Part shown: one piece after another, positions 23,663-33,180 of the stretch
Numbering within the stretch: the stretch's first letter is position 1
How the letters are laid out: each line of letters begins with the position of its first letter
From: Nonomuraea rhodomycinica
Lineage (GTDB): Bacteria > Actinomycetota > Actinomycetes > Streptosporangiales > Streptosporangiaceae
Assembly (NCBI RefSeq): GCF_013363995.1
Contig: NZ_JABWGO010000001.1
Coordinates: 2,353,853 to 2,417,852, forward strand
DNA length: 64,000 nucleotides
Direction of reading: 5' to 3'
The notes under the pieces: model-generated
The model's input: the letters and a program-made list of their open reading frames with translations, nothing else
Databases searched by the model: none
Told to the model about the DNA's origin: nothing
Made by a program: the position numbers and the translations under genes

Positions 23663-25327
23663 TCATCCTGACAGCGCCCGGGTGAGGGATTCCTGTCCGT
23701 GGGAGCGCGGGGCGGCCATCCGGTCCACCGCGCGGGGCTCCGGCATGGCCGGGCAGACGGCGGTCCGCCGCGGCACCTTGCCCTCGCTCAGGTAGGCGGT
23801 CAGATGCCGGTCGACGCACGCGTTGCCGCTCAGGGCGACGCCGTGGTTGCCGCCGCCCTCGACGACCATCCGCGCCGTGGGGAGCCTGCGCAGCAGGTTG
23901 AGCGCCCCCTGGTACGGGGTGGCGGCGTCACCCCGCGACTGGATCATCAGGATGGGCGGCAGCCCCGCGCCGCCGCGGACGTCCACGGGCTTCCCGCCGG
24001 GCTGCGGCCAGAACGCGCAGGGGGCGTTGTACCAGGCGTTCGGCCAGGTGAGGAACGGGGCGCTGAGGTGCAACGGGGCCATGTCGGCGTGCCAGGCGGC
24101 CCAGTCGCGCGGCCACGGCGCGTCGGCGCACTGGACGCTCAGGTAGACGGCGTAGCCGTTCTCGTCCTCGGTGGTGTGGCCGCCGAGCCGGTCGTAGCCG
24201 TCGAGCAGGCCGCTCACCTCGCCCTGGCGCACGTACCGGGACCAGAGGGAGGCGAGCTGGGGCCAGAGCCGGTCGGAGTAGCCGCCGGCGCTGAAGACGT
24301 CGTCGAGCTCGCTCGGCCCGACCACGCCGCCCGCCGGGTGCTCGCGCAGCCGGGCGCGCATCGCGTACCAGGCGAACGAGGTCTGCTCCTCGGTACGGCC
24401 GAGCCGGTAGACGTCGTTGTGCCGGGCCACCCAGGCCAGGAAGTCGCGGTGCCGGCGGTCGAAGGCGACGTCCTGGTTGAGGTTGGCCCGGTACCAGACG
24501 GCGCCGGGGTCGACGGAGCTGTCGAGCACCAGGCGGCGCACCCGCTGCGGGAAGAGCGTGGCGTAGACGGCGCCGAGGTAGGTGCCGTACGAGTAGCCGA
24601 GGTAGGTGATCTTCTCCTCGCCGAGCGCGGCGCGGACGCGGTCCATGTCGCGGGCGGAGTCGGCCGTGGTCATGTGCGGCAGCAGCCACGGCCACAGGGC
24701 GGCGCACCGGTTCGCGTACTCCTGAGCCCGGCCGAGCAGGACCTGCTCCTCGGCCGCGTCACCGGGCACGGCGTCGGGGCGGGGCGCGGCGTAGTAGGTG
24801 CGGGGGTCGACGCAGTGCATGGCCGGCCGGCTGCCGCCGACGCCGCGCGGGTCGAACCCGACGATGTCGTAGCGGCCGGCCAGCTCGGCGGGCAGGGCGC
24901 CGGCGACGAACTCGGCCAGCTTGCGCCCGGATCCGCCCGGGCCGCCGGGGTTCACCAGCATGGTGCCGAGGTAGCGGCCCCCGTCGCGGGGGACGGTGGC
25001 CGGGATCCGGTTGACGGCGATCGTGAGGGACTGGCCGAGCGGCACGCTGTGGTCGACGGGGACGCGGACGGCGCCGCACTCGACCCGGGCGGCGCGCGAG
25101 GGGGTGGCCTGCCCAGGGGCCGCGGTCCGGTCTCCCGCCGGACAGGCCGCCCACGCGATCCCCGACCGGGCGCTCGCGCCCGCGGCCGTGCCCGCGGTCG
25201 TGCCCGGTGACGCGCTCGCGGGCGCCGGAGCACCGGCCGCCGCCGGGGAGCCACCGGCGCTCACCATTCCACCGGCCAGCGTCGCCACCGCCGCCACGAC
25301 CCGGACGCACCGCTTCACCCGTCTCAT
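23663..25327 (-). CDS. Secreted tripeptidyl-aminopeptidase-like alpha/beta hydrolase (TAP/SlpD type)
   Basis: The 554-aa protein has a signal peptide (MRRVKRCVRVVAAVATLAGG) and an Ala-rich linker. The alpha/beta hydrolase fold includes MLVNPGGPGGSGRKLAEF (oxyanion region), YLGYSYGTYLGAVYATLFP (nucleophile Ser in GYSYG), and a TAP-like C-terminal domain with IQSRGDAATPYQGA (Asp) and GGGNHGVALSGNACVD (His). These enzymes cleave N-terminal tripeptides outside the cell in Streptomyces relatives. ATG 25327 gives a proper signal peptide; the longer frame upstream does not. Confidence 0.9.
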   Translation of the reverse strand: MRRVKRCVRVVAAVATLAGGMVSAGGSPAAAGAPAPASASPGTTAGTAAGASARSGIAWAACPAGDRTAAPGQATPSRAARVECGAVRVPVDHSVPLGQSLTIAVNRIPATVPRDGGRYLGTMLVNPGGPGGSGRKLAEFVAGALPAELAGRYDIVGFDPRGVGGSRPAMHCVDPRTYYAAPRPDAVPGDAAEEQVLLGRAQEYANRCAALWPWLLPHMTTADSARDMDRVRAALGEEKITYLGYSYGTYLGAVYATLFPQRVRRLVLDSSVDPGAVWYRANLNQDVAFDRRHRDFLAWVARHNDVYRLGRTEEQTSFAWYAMRARLREHPAGGVVGPSELDDVFSAGGYSDRLWPQLASLWSRYVRQGEVSGLLDGYDRLGGHTTEDENGYAVYLSVQCADAPWPRDWAAWHADMAPLHLSAPFLTWPNAWYNAPCAFWPQPGGKPVDVRGGAGLPPILMIQSRGDAATPYQGALNLLRRLPTARMVVEGGGNHGVALSGNACVDRHLTAYLSEGKVPRRTAVCPAMPEPRAVDRMAAPRSHGQESLTRALSG

Positions 25328-25488
25328 GGCTGACGATGCTGCCGGGCCGCGGCCGGGCGGGACCGCCGCATGGACGAACCCTTGCCATGCTGTAACGAGC
25401 CGATGGCGTACCGTAACGAAAGCCCGGTCAGGCCGCGGCGGCTCCGGCGGGCGCACCGGACGCCCGCGCACGCCGCCCGGGAGGCGGG

Positions 25489-26655
25489 TCAGCCGACGGT
25501 GACCTGCGGGCCCGTGGCGTCGTCGTCGAGATCGACCTCCACGCCCATCTCCTCGGCCAGGCGAAGCGCCTCCTCGATGAGCGTCTCGACGATCTGCGAC
25601 TCCGGCACGGTCTTGATGACCTCGCCCTTGACGAAGATCTGGCCCTTGCCGTTGCCGGAGGCCACCCCCAGGTCGGCCTCGCGCGCCTCACCGGGGCCGT
25701 TGACCACGCAGCCCATGACGGCGACGCGCAGCGGCACCTTCATCCCCTCAAGCCCGGCCTGCACCTGCTCGGCCAGCGTGTAGACGTCGACCTGGGCGCG
25801 CCCGCACGACGGGCAGGAGACGATCTCCAGGCCGCGCTCGCGCAGCCCGAGCGACTCCAGGATCTGGTTGCCGACCTTGACCTCCTCGACCGGCGGCGCC
25901 GACAGCGAGACGCGGATCGTGTCGCCGATGCCCTCGGCCAGCAGCGCGCCGAACGCGACGGCCGACTTGATCGTGCCCTGGAAGGCGGGGCCCGCCTCGG
26001 TGACGCCCAGGTGCAGCGGGTAGTCGCACCTGGCCGCCAGCAGCCGGTAGGCGTTGATCATGACGACGGGGTCGTTGTGCTTGACCGAGATCTTGATGTC
26101 GCGGAAACCGTGCTCCTCGAACAGCGAGCACTCCCACAGCGCCGACTCCACCAGCGCCTCCGGAGTGGCCTTGCCGTACTTCTGGAGCAGCCGCGGGTCG
26201 AGCGAGCCGGCGTTGACGCCGATGCGGATGGGCACGCCGTGGTCGGCCGCCGCCTTGGCGATCTCGCCCACCTTGTCGTCGAACTTCTTGATGTTGCCCG
26301 GGTTGACCCGCACCGCCGCGCAGCCCGCCTCGATGGCGGCGAAGACGTACTTGGGCTGGAAGTGGATGTCGGCGATCACCGGGATCTTCGACTTGCGGGC
26401 GATGATCGGCAGGGCGTCGGCGTCGTCCTGGGACGGCACGGCCACGCGGACGATCTGGCAGCCGGCGGCCGTCAGCTCGGCGATCTGCTGCAGGGTGGAG
26501 TTGACGTCGGCGGTGACCGTGGTGGTCATCGACTGCACGGAGACGGGCGCGTCACCCCCGACGAGCACGTCGCCGACCCTGATCTGGCGGGAGTGGCGGC
26601 GTTCGGCGAGCGGCTTGGGGCGGACCGTCGGTATGCCGAGTGCTACAGAAGACAT
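25489..26655 (-). CDS. ispG: 4-hydroxy-3-methylbut-2-en-1-yl diphosphate synthase (IspG/GcpE)
   Basis: The 388-aa length is normal for bacterial IspG. An N-terminal TIM barrel shows [40 protein letters not shown] and [12 protein letters not shown]. The C-terminal [4Fe-4S] domain has [11 protein letters not shown] and [12 protein letters not shown], supplying the cluster Cys residues. It performs the reductive ring opening of MEcPP to HMBPP in the MEP isoprenoid pathway. It follows dxr by 40 bp in the same direction, so the two are probably co-transcribed. The M50 protease gene usually found between them in related genomes is absent. Confidence 0.97.
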   Translation of the reverse strand: MSSVALGIPTVRPKPLAERRHSRQIRVGDVLVGGDAPVSVQSMTTTVTADVNSTLQQIAELTAAGCQIVRVAVPSQDDADALPIIARKSKIPVIADIHFQPKYVFAAIEAGCAAVRVNPGNIKKFDDKVGEIAKAAADHGVPIRIGVNAGSLDPRLLQKYGKATPEALVESALWECSLFEEHGFRDIKISVKHNDPVVMINAYRLLAARCDYPLHLGVTEAGPAFQGTIKSAVAFGALLAEGIGDTIRVSLSAPPVEEVKVGNQILESLGLRERGLEIVSCPSCGRAQVDVYTLAEQVQAGLEGMKVPLRVAVMGCVVNGPGEAREADLGVASGNGKGQIFVKGEVIKTVPESQIVETLIEEALRLAEEMGVEVDLDDDATGPQVTVG

Positions 26656-26695
26656 TTCTACCCTTAGGTGTCGAAGACGATTCCAGTCTAGGAAG

Positions 26696-27886
26696 TCAGC
26701 GGGACTGCCCTGCCGCGAGCTCCGCCGCCCGGGCCCGGGCCCAGGCGTCGGCGGCCAGCACCTCCTCCACGGAGCCGGCCGGGGTGACCTCGTGCTCCGC
26801 CACGACCCGGGCGACCGTGTCGACGATGGCCAGGAACGGCAGCCCGCCGCCCAGGAACGCCTCCAGGCACGCCTCGTTGGCGGCGTTGTAGACGGCGGGC
26901 GCCGTGCCGCCGGCCTCGCCGACGTGGCGGGCCAGCGCGACGGCGGGGAACGCCTCGTCGTCGAGCGGCTCGAAGGTCCAGGTGTGGGCCTTGGTCCAGT
27001 CGACGGGGAAGGCCGCGCCCGCCAGGCGGCCGGGGTGGCCGAGGGCGAGCGCGATGGGCAGCCGCATGTCCGGCGGGCTGGCCTGGGCGATGGTGGAGCC
27101 GTCGACGTACTCCACCATGGAGTGGATGATCGACTGGGGGTGGACCACGACGTCGATCCGGTCGAACCCGAGGTCGAACAGCAGGTGCGCCTCGATGACC
27201 TCCAGCCCCTTGTTGACCAGGGTGGCCGAGTTGACGGTGATCATCGGTCCCATCGACCAGGTCGGGTGGGCCAGCGCCATCTCGGGCGTCACGTCGGCCA
27301 TCTCGGCGCGCGTGCGGCCCCGGAACGGCCCGCCGCTGGCCGTGATGACCAGCTTCCTGACCGCGTCGGGGTCGTGGCCGTGCGGGCCGGCCGCCCACAG
27401 GCACTGCTGCACCGCCGAGTGCTCGGAGTCGACGGGGACGATCTGGCCCGGCTTGGCCAGCCGCTTGACCAGCGGGCCGCCGACGATCAGCGACTCCTTG
27501 TTGGCCAGCGCGAGCGTGCGGCCCGCCTCCAGGGCGACCAGCGTGGAGGTGAGGCCGAGCGCGCCGGTGATGCCGTTGAGCACGATGTCGCACCGCCACC
27601 CGGCCACCTCGGCGACGCCGTCCGGGCCGCCGAGCACCACGGGCGCGGCGCCGAGGGCGGCCAGCGCCTCCTTCAGCTCCGGCACGCGGGCGGCGTCGGC
27701 CACCGCGACCACCTCGGCGCCCAGCTCGGCGGCCTGCCGGGCGAGCAGGTCGACCCGGCCGCCACCGGCCGCCAGCCCGGCGACCCGGAACCTGCCGGGG
27801 TTGGCGGTGACGACGTCGATCGCCTGGGTGCCGATCGAGCCGGTGGAGCCGAGCACGACGACGGAGCGGAGGGTCTCTGCATGCAC
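26696..27886 (-). CDS. dxr: 1-deoxy-D-xylulose-5-phosphate reductoisomerase (Dxr/IspC)
   Basis: The 396-aa protein starts at GTG 27886 with GGGAGA upstream. It has the NADPH-binding [33 protein letters not shown], the metal/substrate motif [47 protein letters not shown] and [12 protein letters not shown]. All catalytic blocks are present. It converts DXP to MEP, the committed step of the MEP pathway. It is followed by ispG after 40 bp. Confidence 0.97.
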   Translation of the reverse strand: MHAETLRSVVVLGSTGSIGTQAIDVVTANPGRFRVAGLAAGGGRVDLLARQAAELGAEVVAVADAARVPELKEALAALGAAPVVLGGPDGVAEVAGWRCDIVLNGITGALGLTSTLVALEAGRTLALANKESLIVGGPLVKRLAKPGQIVPVDSEHSAVQQCLWAAGPHGHDPDAVRKLVITASGGPFRGRTRAEMADVTPEMALAHPTWSMGPMITVNSATLVNKGLEVIEAHLLFDLGFDRIDVVVHPQSIIHSMVEYVDGSTIAQASPPDMRLPIALALGHPGRLAGAAFPVDWTKAHTWTFEPLDDEAFPAVALARHVGEAGGTAPAVYNAANEACLEAFLGGGLPFLAIVDTVARVVAEHEVTPAGSVEEVLAADAWARARAAELAAGQSR

Positions 27887-28040
27887 GCGTCCATTCTCCC
27901 CGGTCTCCGGCTCGCCCGGGCACGCGGTCGTGACCGGCCCGAAATCCGCGCCTTTTGTGACGCCCAGTGCCGTGCGCGGTTCGGGGGGTAATCGCGCTAT
28001 ATCCGTCTGCGCATAGCTTGAGAAAAACCCGATATCCCGC

Positions 28041-28080
28041 ACGTACCTCCCATCGGCAGATCCGGTTTCGGGAGGTACGT
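28041..28080 (+). promoter_or_regulatory. Shine-Dalgarno-sequestering hairpin before the first protease gene
   Basis: ACGTACCTCCC (28041-28051) pairs perfectly with GGGAGGTACGT (28070-28080) around an 18-nt loop. The right arm contains the GGGAGG ribosome site of the ATG at 28082. In the mRNA this would hide the ribosome site, suggesting translational control by temperature, a ligand, a protein or an RNA. The alternative is a DNA operator for a dimeric regulator. Confidence 0.65.
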
Positions 28081-28081
28081 A

Positions 28082-29173
28082 ATGCACCGCAGAGTCCCCC
28101 TGTTCTCCGCCGTCACGCGCCGCGGACTCGCCCCGCTCTCCGCCGTCACGCTCGTCATGACGGCCGTGACGGCCCTGGCCGCCGCCGGGCCCGCCCAGGC
28201 CGGAGCGCGGTCCGGCCCGAGCGCCGCCGGCGAGCCGGGGCCGGTCCGGTGGTCGGCCACCGACTCCTCGTCGGAGCGCACGTCCGTCCTGCGGTACTGG
28301 ACGTCGCAGCGCATGCTGGCGGCGCGGCCGTACGACACGCCGACGCCCCGGCGCGCCACCGGCTTCGACCAGCCGACTCAGGGCACCCCCTGGGCGACCC
28401 GCGGCGCCTCGGCCGCCCTTCCCCGGCGGGCCCCGCTGCGGGTCACGACCGTCGCCGCCCGCCGGCCGGCGGAGGTGCTCGCCAACAGCACCGGCCTGCG
28501 CTGGGTCGACGGCGGCGCCGTCGTGCGCACCGTCGGGCGCGTGTTCTTCACCACCGCCCGCGGCGGCAACGCCTCCTGCTCCGGCACGGCGGTGACCAGC
28601 GCGAACAAGAGCGTCGTGATGACCGCCGGGCACTGCGTGAAGATGGGCGGCGCCTTTCACCGCAACTGGGTGTTCGTCCCGGGGTTCGACAACGGCCGGC
28701 GGCCCTTCGGCACGTGGGTGGCCACCCGGCTGCTGACCACCGCGCAGTGGAACGCCCGCGAGGACATCAACTTCGACGTCGGCGCCGCCGTGGTAGCGCC
28801 GCTCCAGGGCCGCACGCTGGTGGACGCGGTCGGCGGGCAGGGCGTCGCGTTCAACCAGCCCCGGCAGCGGCAGACGTTCGCCCTGGGCTATCCGGCGGCG
28901 GCGCCGTTCGACGGCTCGGCGCTGATCTACTGCAGCGGACGTTCCTTCAACGACACGGTCATGACCCAGGACCAGGGACTCGCCTGCCGGATGACCGGGG
29001 GCTCCAGCGGCGGCCCGTGGTTCCGGGGCTTCGACGGGGCGACCGGGCTCGGCTGGCTGAACTCCGTCAACAGCTTCAAGTACAACTTCGCGCCGAACGT
29101 CATGATGGGCCCGTTCTTCGGCAACGAGGCCCAAGCCCTTTACCAGGCGGCGCAGACCACCAACGCACTGTGA
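28082..29173 (+). CDS. Secreted trypsin-like serine protease (first of a tandem pair)
   Basis: The 363-aa pre-protein has a Sec signal (about 1-41), a propeptide-like region of about 95 residues, then a chymotrypsin-fold domain. The triad is visible: His184 in VVMTAGHC, Asp232 in [11 protein letters not shown], Ser309 in [10 protein letters not shown]. Cys residues near His and Ser can form disulfides. It resembles actinomycete V8/glutamyl-endopeptidase-like and peptidase S1 secreted proteins. The start is masked by a hairpin over its ribosome site. A diverged paralogue follows 56 bp downstream. Confidence 0.9.
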   Translation: MHRRVPLFSAVTRRGLAPLSAVTLVMTAVTALAAAGPAQAGARSGPSAAGEPGPVRWSATDSSSERTSVLRYWTSQRMLAARPYDTPTPRRATGFDQPTQGTPWATRGASAALPRRAPLRVTTVAARRPAEVLANSTGLRWVDGGAVVRTVGRVFFTTARGGNASCSGTAVTSANKSVVMTAGHCVKMGGAFHRNWVFVPGFDNGRRPFGTWVATRLLTTAQWNAREDINFDVGAAVVAPLQGRTLVDAVGGQGVAFNQPRQRQTFALGYPAAAPFDGSALIYCSGRSFNDTVMTQDQGLACRMTGGSSGGPWFRGFDGATGLGWLNSVNSFKYNFAPNVMMGPFFGNEAQALYQAAQTTNAL

Positions 29174-29229
29174 AGCTTTTCACCGGATGTAGTCACGAGA
29201 GCACATGACGTAGTGCACACTCGGATCTC

Positions 29230-30420
29230 ATGACCCTGAGCTCCCCACTGCTGGCGGCCGTTCCGCTCGTCGCGGGGCTGATGGGGCCCGCCCTCATCGG
29301 CGCGACGCCGGAGCCCGCCCGCCATCCCGGTCGTCCCCCCGCCGCCCCCGCGCCCTCCCCCGCCGGGACGCCGTCACCGGCCCGCACCCCGTCGGCGGCC
29401 CGCGCGGGGGCCCGCCCCGGCGCCGTCGTGGAACACGTGGCCGCCCGCCGGCCCGCCGACCACGCGCGCGTGCTCGGCTACTGGACGCGGGAGCGGATGG
29501 CCCGCGCCCTGCCGATCGACCTGCTCGACGGCGTGTCCCGGGGCGGGCTGCTGGGCGGTGTGACGGGCCGGTCGGGCCTGACCACCGCCCCGGGCCTGTC
29601 CCACGGCGCCCTGAAACTCCTCCCCCGGCCCCGCGCCGGGGCCGCCGAGCAGCAGCCCCGCGCCGGGGCGGCCGAGCAGCGGCCGCACGCGGGGGCGGTG
29701 GAGCGCCGCCACCAGTCGGCCCGGCCGCAGTTCATCACGGCCGGGTCGCGCTGGACCACCGGCGGCGCCGTGACCCGCACGACCGGCCGGGTCTTCATGA
29801 CCCTGCGCGGCGTCGACTTCGTCTGCTCGGCGGGCACCGTGCGCAGCGCCAACCGCGACGTCGTCGTCACCGCCGGCCACTGCGTCAAGGACGGCACCGG
29901 CGCGTGGGCCGAGAACTGGACGTTCGTCCCCGGCTACCGCGAGGGCGGCGCCGAGCCGTACGGCCGGTACGCGGCGCGGCGCATGTTCGTCGCCGGGCCG
30001 TGGTCGCGCTCGGCCGACGACGACTACGACGTGGGCATGGTGGCGCTGACCACGTGGGCCGACCGGCACGTCGCCGACGCCGTGGGCGCCCAGGAGATCG
30101 CCTTCAACACGGGGCGCGGCGGCCAGGCGTTCGGCTTCGGCTACCCGGCCGACCCGCCGTACACCGGCGAGCACCTCGTCTACTGCGCCGGCAAGCTGCG
30201 CGACGACCCGCACGGCCAGACCCGCGACCAGGGGCTCGGCTGCGACATGACGGCCGGGTCGAGCGGCGGCCCGTGGCTGTCCGGCTTCGACCACGCCACC
30301 GGCTGGGGCACGATGACGTCGCTGAGCAGCTTCAAGTACAGCGACGACCGCCGCACCATGTACGGCCCGTACTTCGGCGACACCATCAAGACCCTCTACA
30401 CCGCCGCCGAACGCGCCTGA
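29230..30420 (+). CDS. Secreted trypsin-like serine protease (second of the tandem pair)
   Basis: The 396-aa pre-protein has a short signal-like start (MTLSSPLLAAVPLVAGLMGP), a long Pro/Ala-rich pro-region and an S1-fold domain. The triad is His217 in VVVTAGHC, Asp267 in DDDYDVGMVAL, and Ser345 in MTAGSSGGPWL. Alignment with the preceding gene is clear across the catalytic half, so they arose by tandem duplication. The pro-region contains a repeated RAGAAEQQP unit (about residues 135-157) encoded by imperfect DNA repeats. No strong Shine-Dalgarno is seen before ATG 29230. Confidence 0.88.
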   Translation: MTLSSPLLAAVPLVAGLMGPALIGATPEPARHPGRPPAAPAPSPAGTPSPARTPSAARAGARPGAVVEHVAARRPADHARVLGYWTRERMARALPIDLLDGVSRGGLLGGVTGRSGLTTAPGLSHGALKLLPRPRAGAAEQQPRAGAAEQRPHAGAVERRHQSARPQFITAGSRWTTGGAVTRTTGRVFMTLRGVDFVCSAGTVRSANRDVVVTAGHCVKDGTGAWAENWTFVPGYREGGAEPYGRYAARRMFVAGPWSRSADDDYDVGMVALTTWADRHVADAVGAQEIAFNTGRGGQAFGFGYPADPPYTGEHLVYCAGKLRDDPHGQTRDQGLGCDMTAGSSGGPWLSGFDHATGWGTMTSLSSFKYSDDRRTMYGPYFGDTIKTLYTAAERA

Positions 30421-30460
30421 CGCAACACGGCCGAAACACGGCACCGCTACCTTCTCGGGC

Positions 30461-30949
30461 ATGAAGGTCACCCGTCCGCCCGCCCACGATCCCGTCGTCC
30501 AGGAGCTGTGCGCCGAGCAGCAGGCCGAGCTGGCGTTCCGGCAGCGGGACGTCGTGGACGACACCCCCAAGCACCTCGACCCGCGCATCGCGTTCGTCCT
30601 CCTGTGGTCCGGGCGGGAAGGCGTGGGCGGGCAGGCCGTGGGGTGCGCCGGGCTTCAGCCGCTGGAGCCCGGCGTCGGCGAGGTCAAGCGCATGTACGTC
30701 CGGCCGGCGGCCCGCGGCCGGGGCCTGTCGCGCCGCCTGCTGACGGAGGTCGAGGCGATGGCCGGCGAGCGCGGCATCCACACGCTGCGGCTGGAGACCG
30801 GCCGGCTGTTCACCGAGGCGATCGGCCTCTACACCGCCGCCGGCTACGTCCGCATCCCGCGTTTCGGTCCGTACGCCGGCTGCGCGGAGAGCGTCTGCTT
30901 CGAGAAGCGGCTGGGCGCGCCTCAGGACGCCGCCACGCTCGGGGCGTAG
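30461..30949 (+). CDS. GNAT-family N-acetyltransferase
   Basis: The 162-aa protein has a complete GNAT core: VGCAGLQPLEPGVGEVKRMY, RPAARGRGLSRRLLTEVEAM (acetyl-CoA pyrophosphate loop R-G-R-G-L), LRLETGRLFTEAIGLYTAAG and FGPYAGCAESVCFEK. The ATG lies seven bases after a TACCTT -10 box, so translation is probably leaderless. Its 3' end overlaps the convergent membrane-protein gene by 28 bp. The substrate is not predictable. Confidence 0.88.
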   Translation: MKVTRPPAHDPVVQELCAEQQAELAFRQRDVVDDTPKHLDPRIAFVLLWSGREGVGGQAVGCAGLQPLEPGVGEVKRMYVRPAARGRGLSRRLLTEVEAMAGERGIHTLRLETGRLFTEAIGLYTAAGYVRIPRFGPYAGCAESVCFEKRLGAPQDAATLGA

Positions 30950-31986
30950 GGGCGGCGGCGCAGCCAGTACGCCAGGACCCCGGCGCCGAGCAGCACCCCC
31001 CACAGCGGGTACGGCCACAGCAGCAGCAGGAAGAGCTGGTCCCTCTCGACCGCGTCGGCCACCAGTCCGGGCGAGGCCACGCAGCAGGCGCCCGCGACGA
31101 CGCCGCCCGCGATCACGGGCAGCCGCACGGGCACCGGACGCCCGTGGACGACCGGCATCCACCGCGGGAACACCTCGCCCCACCTGCTGATGAGGCCCAG
31201 CGTCAGCACCGCGCCGCCCAGGGCGCCGAAGGCGATGGCCAGCCCGTGCAGCCTCAGGCCGGGGTCCAGGGGGCCCGTCAGCTCGGAGTCGGTGGGCCAC
31301 GGCGTCAGCCAGGTGAGCCGGTACAGCGCGTACGGGAGCGGGCACAGCGCCGCCCCGATCGTGGCCGCCCGCCCCCAGCGCAGCACGGTGGCGGGCCGGG
31401 TCCAGGCGGGCAGCGTCCCGCTCCGGTACGCCTTCGCCGTGATCAGCACCCAGACGAGGCAGGCGACGCAGTCGGCGAGCGTCCAGCTCACACGGCCGGC
31501 GTAGTCGTACATGGACTCGGCGATCCTGACCGCGGCCAGCCAGGGCGGGAACCCGGCCGCCGTGCTCGCGGCCACCCCGCCCGCCAGGACCGCCAGGCCC
31601 GCCCACGCCCACGGCCTGCGGCGCGCGCAGCCCATCACCAGGACGCCCACCAAGGCGACCGGCCCCAGCACGGCCAGCCCGTACCCGAACAGCGACATGA
31701 TCCCGGCGTCCGACATCACGACGCCGAAGAACACGACCTGCGCGATCGCGCCGGCCCTGAGCGCCCGTCCCGAGGCGAACGCCGTGGCCAGCCCCGCCAG
31801 CCCGGCGAGCAGCGTCATCGCACCGCCCACGTCGTGCTCGAACAGGTGCGACAGCGACACCGTCACCCGGTCGCGGGCCCCGAAGGGGTAGCTCTCGGGG
31901 ACGGCCCACCACAGCGCGCCGACGGCGGCCACGGCGAGCGACAGCACCGCCCCGGCGATCCGATCTCTTCTCGTCACGCCGTTCAC
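30922..31986 (-). CDS. Polytopic membrane protein of unknown function
   Basis: This 354-aa protein has about ten hydrophobic helices, for example VLSLAVAAVGALWWAVP, MTLLAGLAGLATAFASG and VALVGVLVMGCARRRP, with Arg-rich connecting loops. No catalytic motif is evident and I do not recognise the family. It is divergent (85 bp) from the histidine kinase gene at 32065, which opens the possibility that the two-component system controls it. The 3' end overlaps the GNAT gene. Confidence 0.75.
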   Translation of the reverse strand: MNGVTRRDRIAGAVLSLAVAAVGALWWAVPESYPFGARDRVTVSLSHLFEHDVGGAMTLLAGLAGLATAFASGRALRAGAIAQVVFFGVVMSDAGIMSLFGYGLAVLGPVALVGVLVMGCARRRPWAWAGLAVLAGGVAASTAAGFPPWLAAVRIAESMYDYAGRVSWTLADCVACLVWVLITAKAYRSGTLPAWTRPATVLRWGRAATIGAALCPLPYALYRLTWLTPWPTDSELTGPLDPGLRLHGLAIAFGALGGAVLTLGLISRWGEVFPRWMPVVHGRPVPVRLPVIAGGVVAGACCVASPGLVADAVERDQLFLLLLWPYPLWGVLLGAGVLAYWLRRRPYAPSVAAS

Positions 31987-32064
31987 GCTAGGAACGGGTT
32001 CCGCTCGCCGCCTCCCCCCGATGGGGGAGTCGGGGCCGGCGCGGCGAGGCTAGCATCGGCCCAT

Positions 32065-33180
32065 GTGAGAGGTCACGTCGTCCGAGCCCTCGCCGCCGGG
32101 GCCCATCAGGTGCTGGGGGCGGCGCTGCTGACCCCGGCCGCCGCGGTGCTCGGCCTGGTGCTCCTCACCGAGGTGACGCCCGCCCGGGTGCTCGCGCTGT
32201 GGGCCGCGTGCCTGCCCGTCGCGGTGCTGCTCGCCATGACGCCGCTGGTACGGCGCATCGAGGTCGCCGCGCTGTCGGAGCTGCTCGGCGTGGACGTGCC
32301 GGCGCGGGCCGACCGGCTCTACCTGATCGCTCTGACGAGCCTGCACCTGTACGGCGGCGCGACGCTGAGCGCGGGCGTGCTGCTGCTGGCGCCGGGGCTG
32401 ACCCGGCTCGGCGACCCGGGCCTGTGGCGGGCGGCGCCCGGTGAGGCGGCGCAGGTGGTGCTGCTGGCGCTCGCCGTGGTGGCCGCGCTGGTCGCGGCCG
32501 GGCTGGGCCAGCGCTGGGCGGCGCGCCGGCTGCTGGCCGGGGAGCCGTCCCGGGCGCTGGAGCGGCTCGGCCGCCGCCAGAGCCTCGCGCTGGAGCTGCA
32601 CGACTCCGTGGGCCACGCGCTGAGCGTCGTGCTGGTCCAGGCCATGGCCGCGCAGGCGGCACTCCAGAAGGCCGCGCAGGCGGCACTCCAGAAGGACCCG
32701 CAGGCGGCGTTGCGGAATCCCGGGGAGGTTTCGCGGTCGCTGGTCCATCTGGACCAGCTGGCCGACACCGCCCGCGCCGCCCAGCAGGAGCTCGACGTGC
32801 TGCTGCGGGTGCTGGACGACGGCGACGCCGCCGACGCCCCCACGCTGGACGCCCTGTCCACGCTGACCCGCGGCCTGGACGTGCGGGTGAGCACGGGACG
32901 CCTCGACCGGGTGCCGGCGGCCACCTCGCGCGCCGCGTACGCGATCGCCCGGGAGGCCCTGACGAACGCCCTGCGCCACGGGCACGGCCCGATCACGCTC
33001 GACGTCCGCGTGGCGGAGGACCTGGTCCTGACCGTGGAGAACGCGACCGGCCCTCAGGAGGCGGTCAGGGAGGGGCGCGGGCTGACCGGCATGCGGATGC
33101 GCGCCCGCCTGGCCGGCGGGACGTGCGTCGGAGGGGAGGCGGACGGGCGATGGCGCGTCCAGGCGACACTCCCCCTGTGA
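32065..33180 (+). CDS. Sensor histidine kinase, NarL-partner (HisKA_3) type
   Basis: The protein (about 371 aa) has four to five N-terminal helices (VLGLVLLTEVTPARVLAL, AQVVLLALAVVAALVAAGLG). The H-box RQSLALELHDSVGHALSVVL carries the phospho-His, and the ATPase domain has AREALTNALRHG (N-box) and GLTGMRMRARLAGG. GTG 32065 lies eight bases after TAGCAT, so the mRNA is probably leaderless. A 24-bp duplicated segment inside the dimerisation region encodes the repeat AQAALQKAAQAALQKDPQAA. The stop overlaps the response-regulator start, forming one operon. The signal is unknown. Confidence 0.88.
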   Translation: MRGHVVRALAAGAHQVLGAALLTPAAAVLGLVLLTEVTPARVLALWAACLPVAVLLAMTPLVRRIEVAALSELLGVDVPARADRLYLIALTSLHLYGGATLSAGVLLLAPGLTRLGDPGLWRAAPGEAAQVVLLALAVVAALVAAGLGQRWAARRLLAGEPSRALERLGRRQSLALELHDSVGHALSVVLVQAMAAQAALQKAAQAALQKDPQAALRNPGEVSRSLVHLDQLADTARAAQQELDVLLRVLDDGDAADAPTLDALSTLTRGLDVRVSTGRLDRVPAATSRAAYAIAREALTNALRHGHGPITLDVRVAEDLVLTVENATGPQEAVREGRGLTGMRMRARLAGGTCVGGEADGRWRVQATLPL

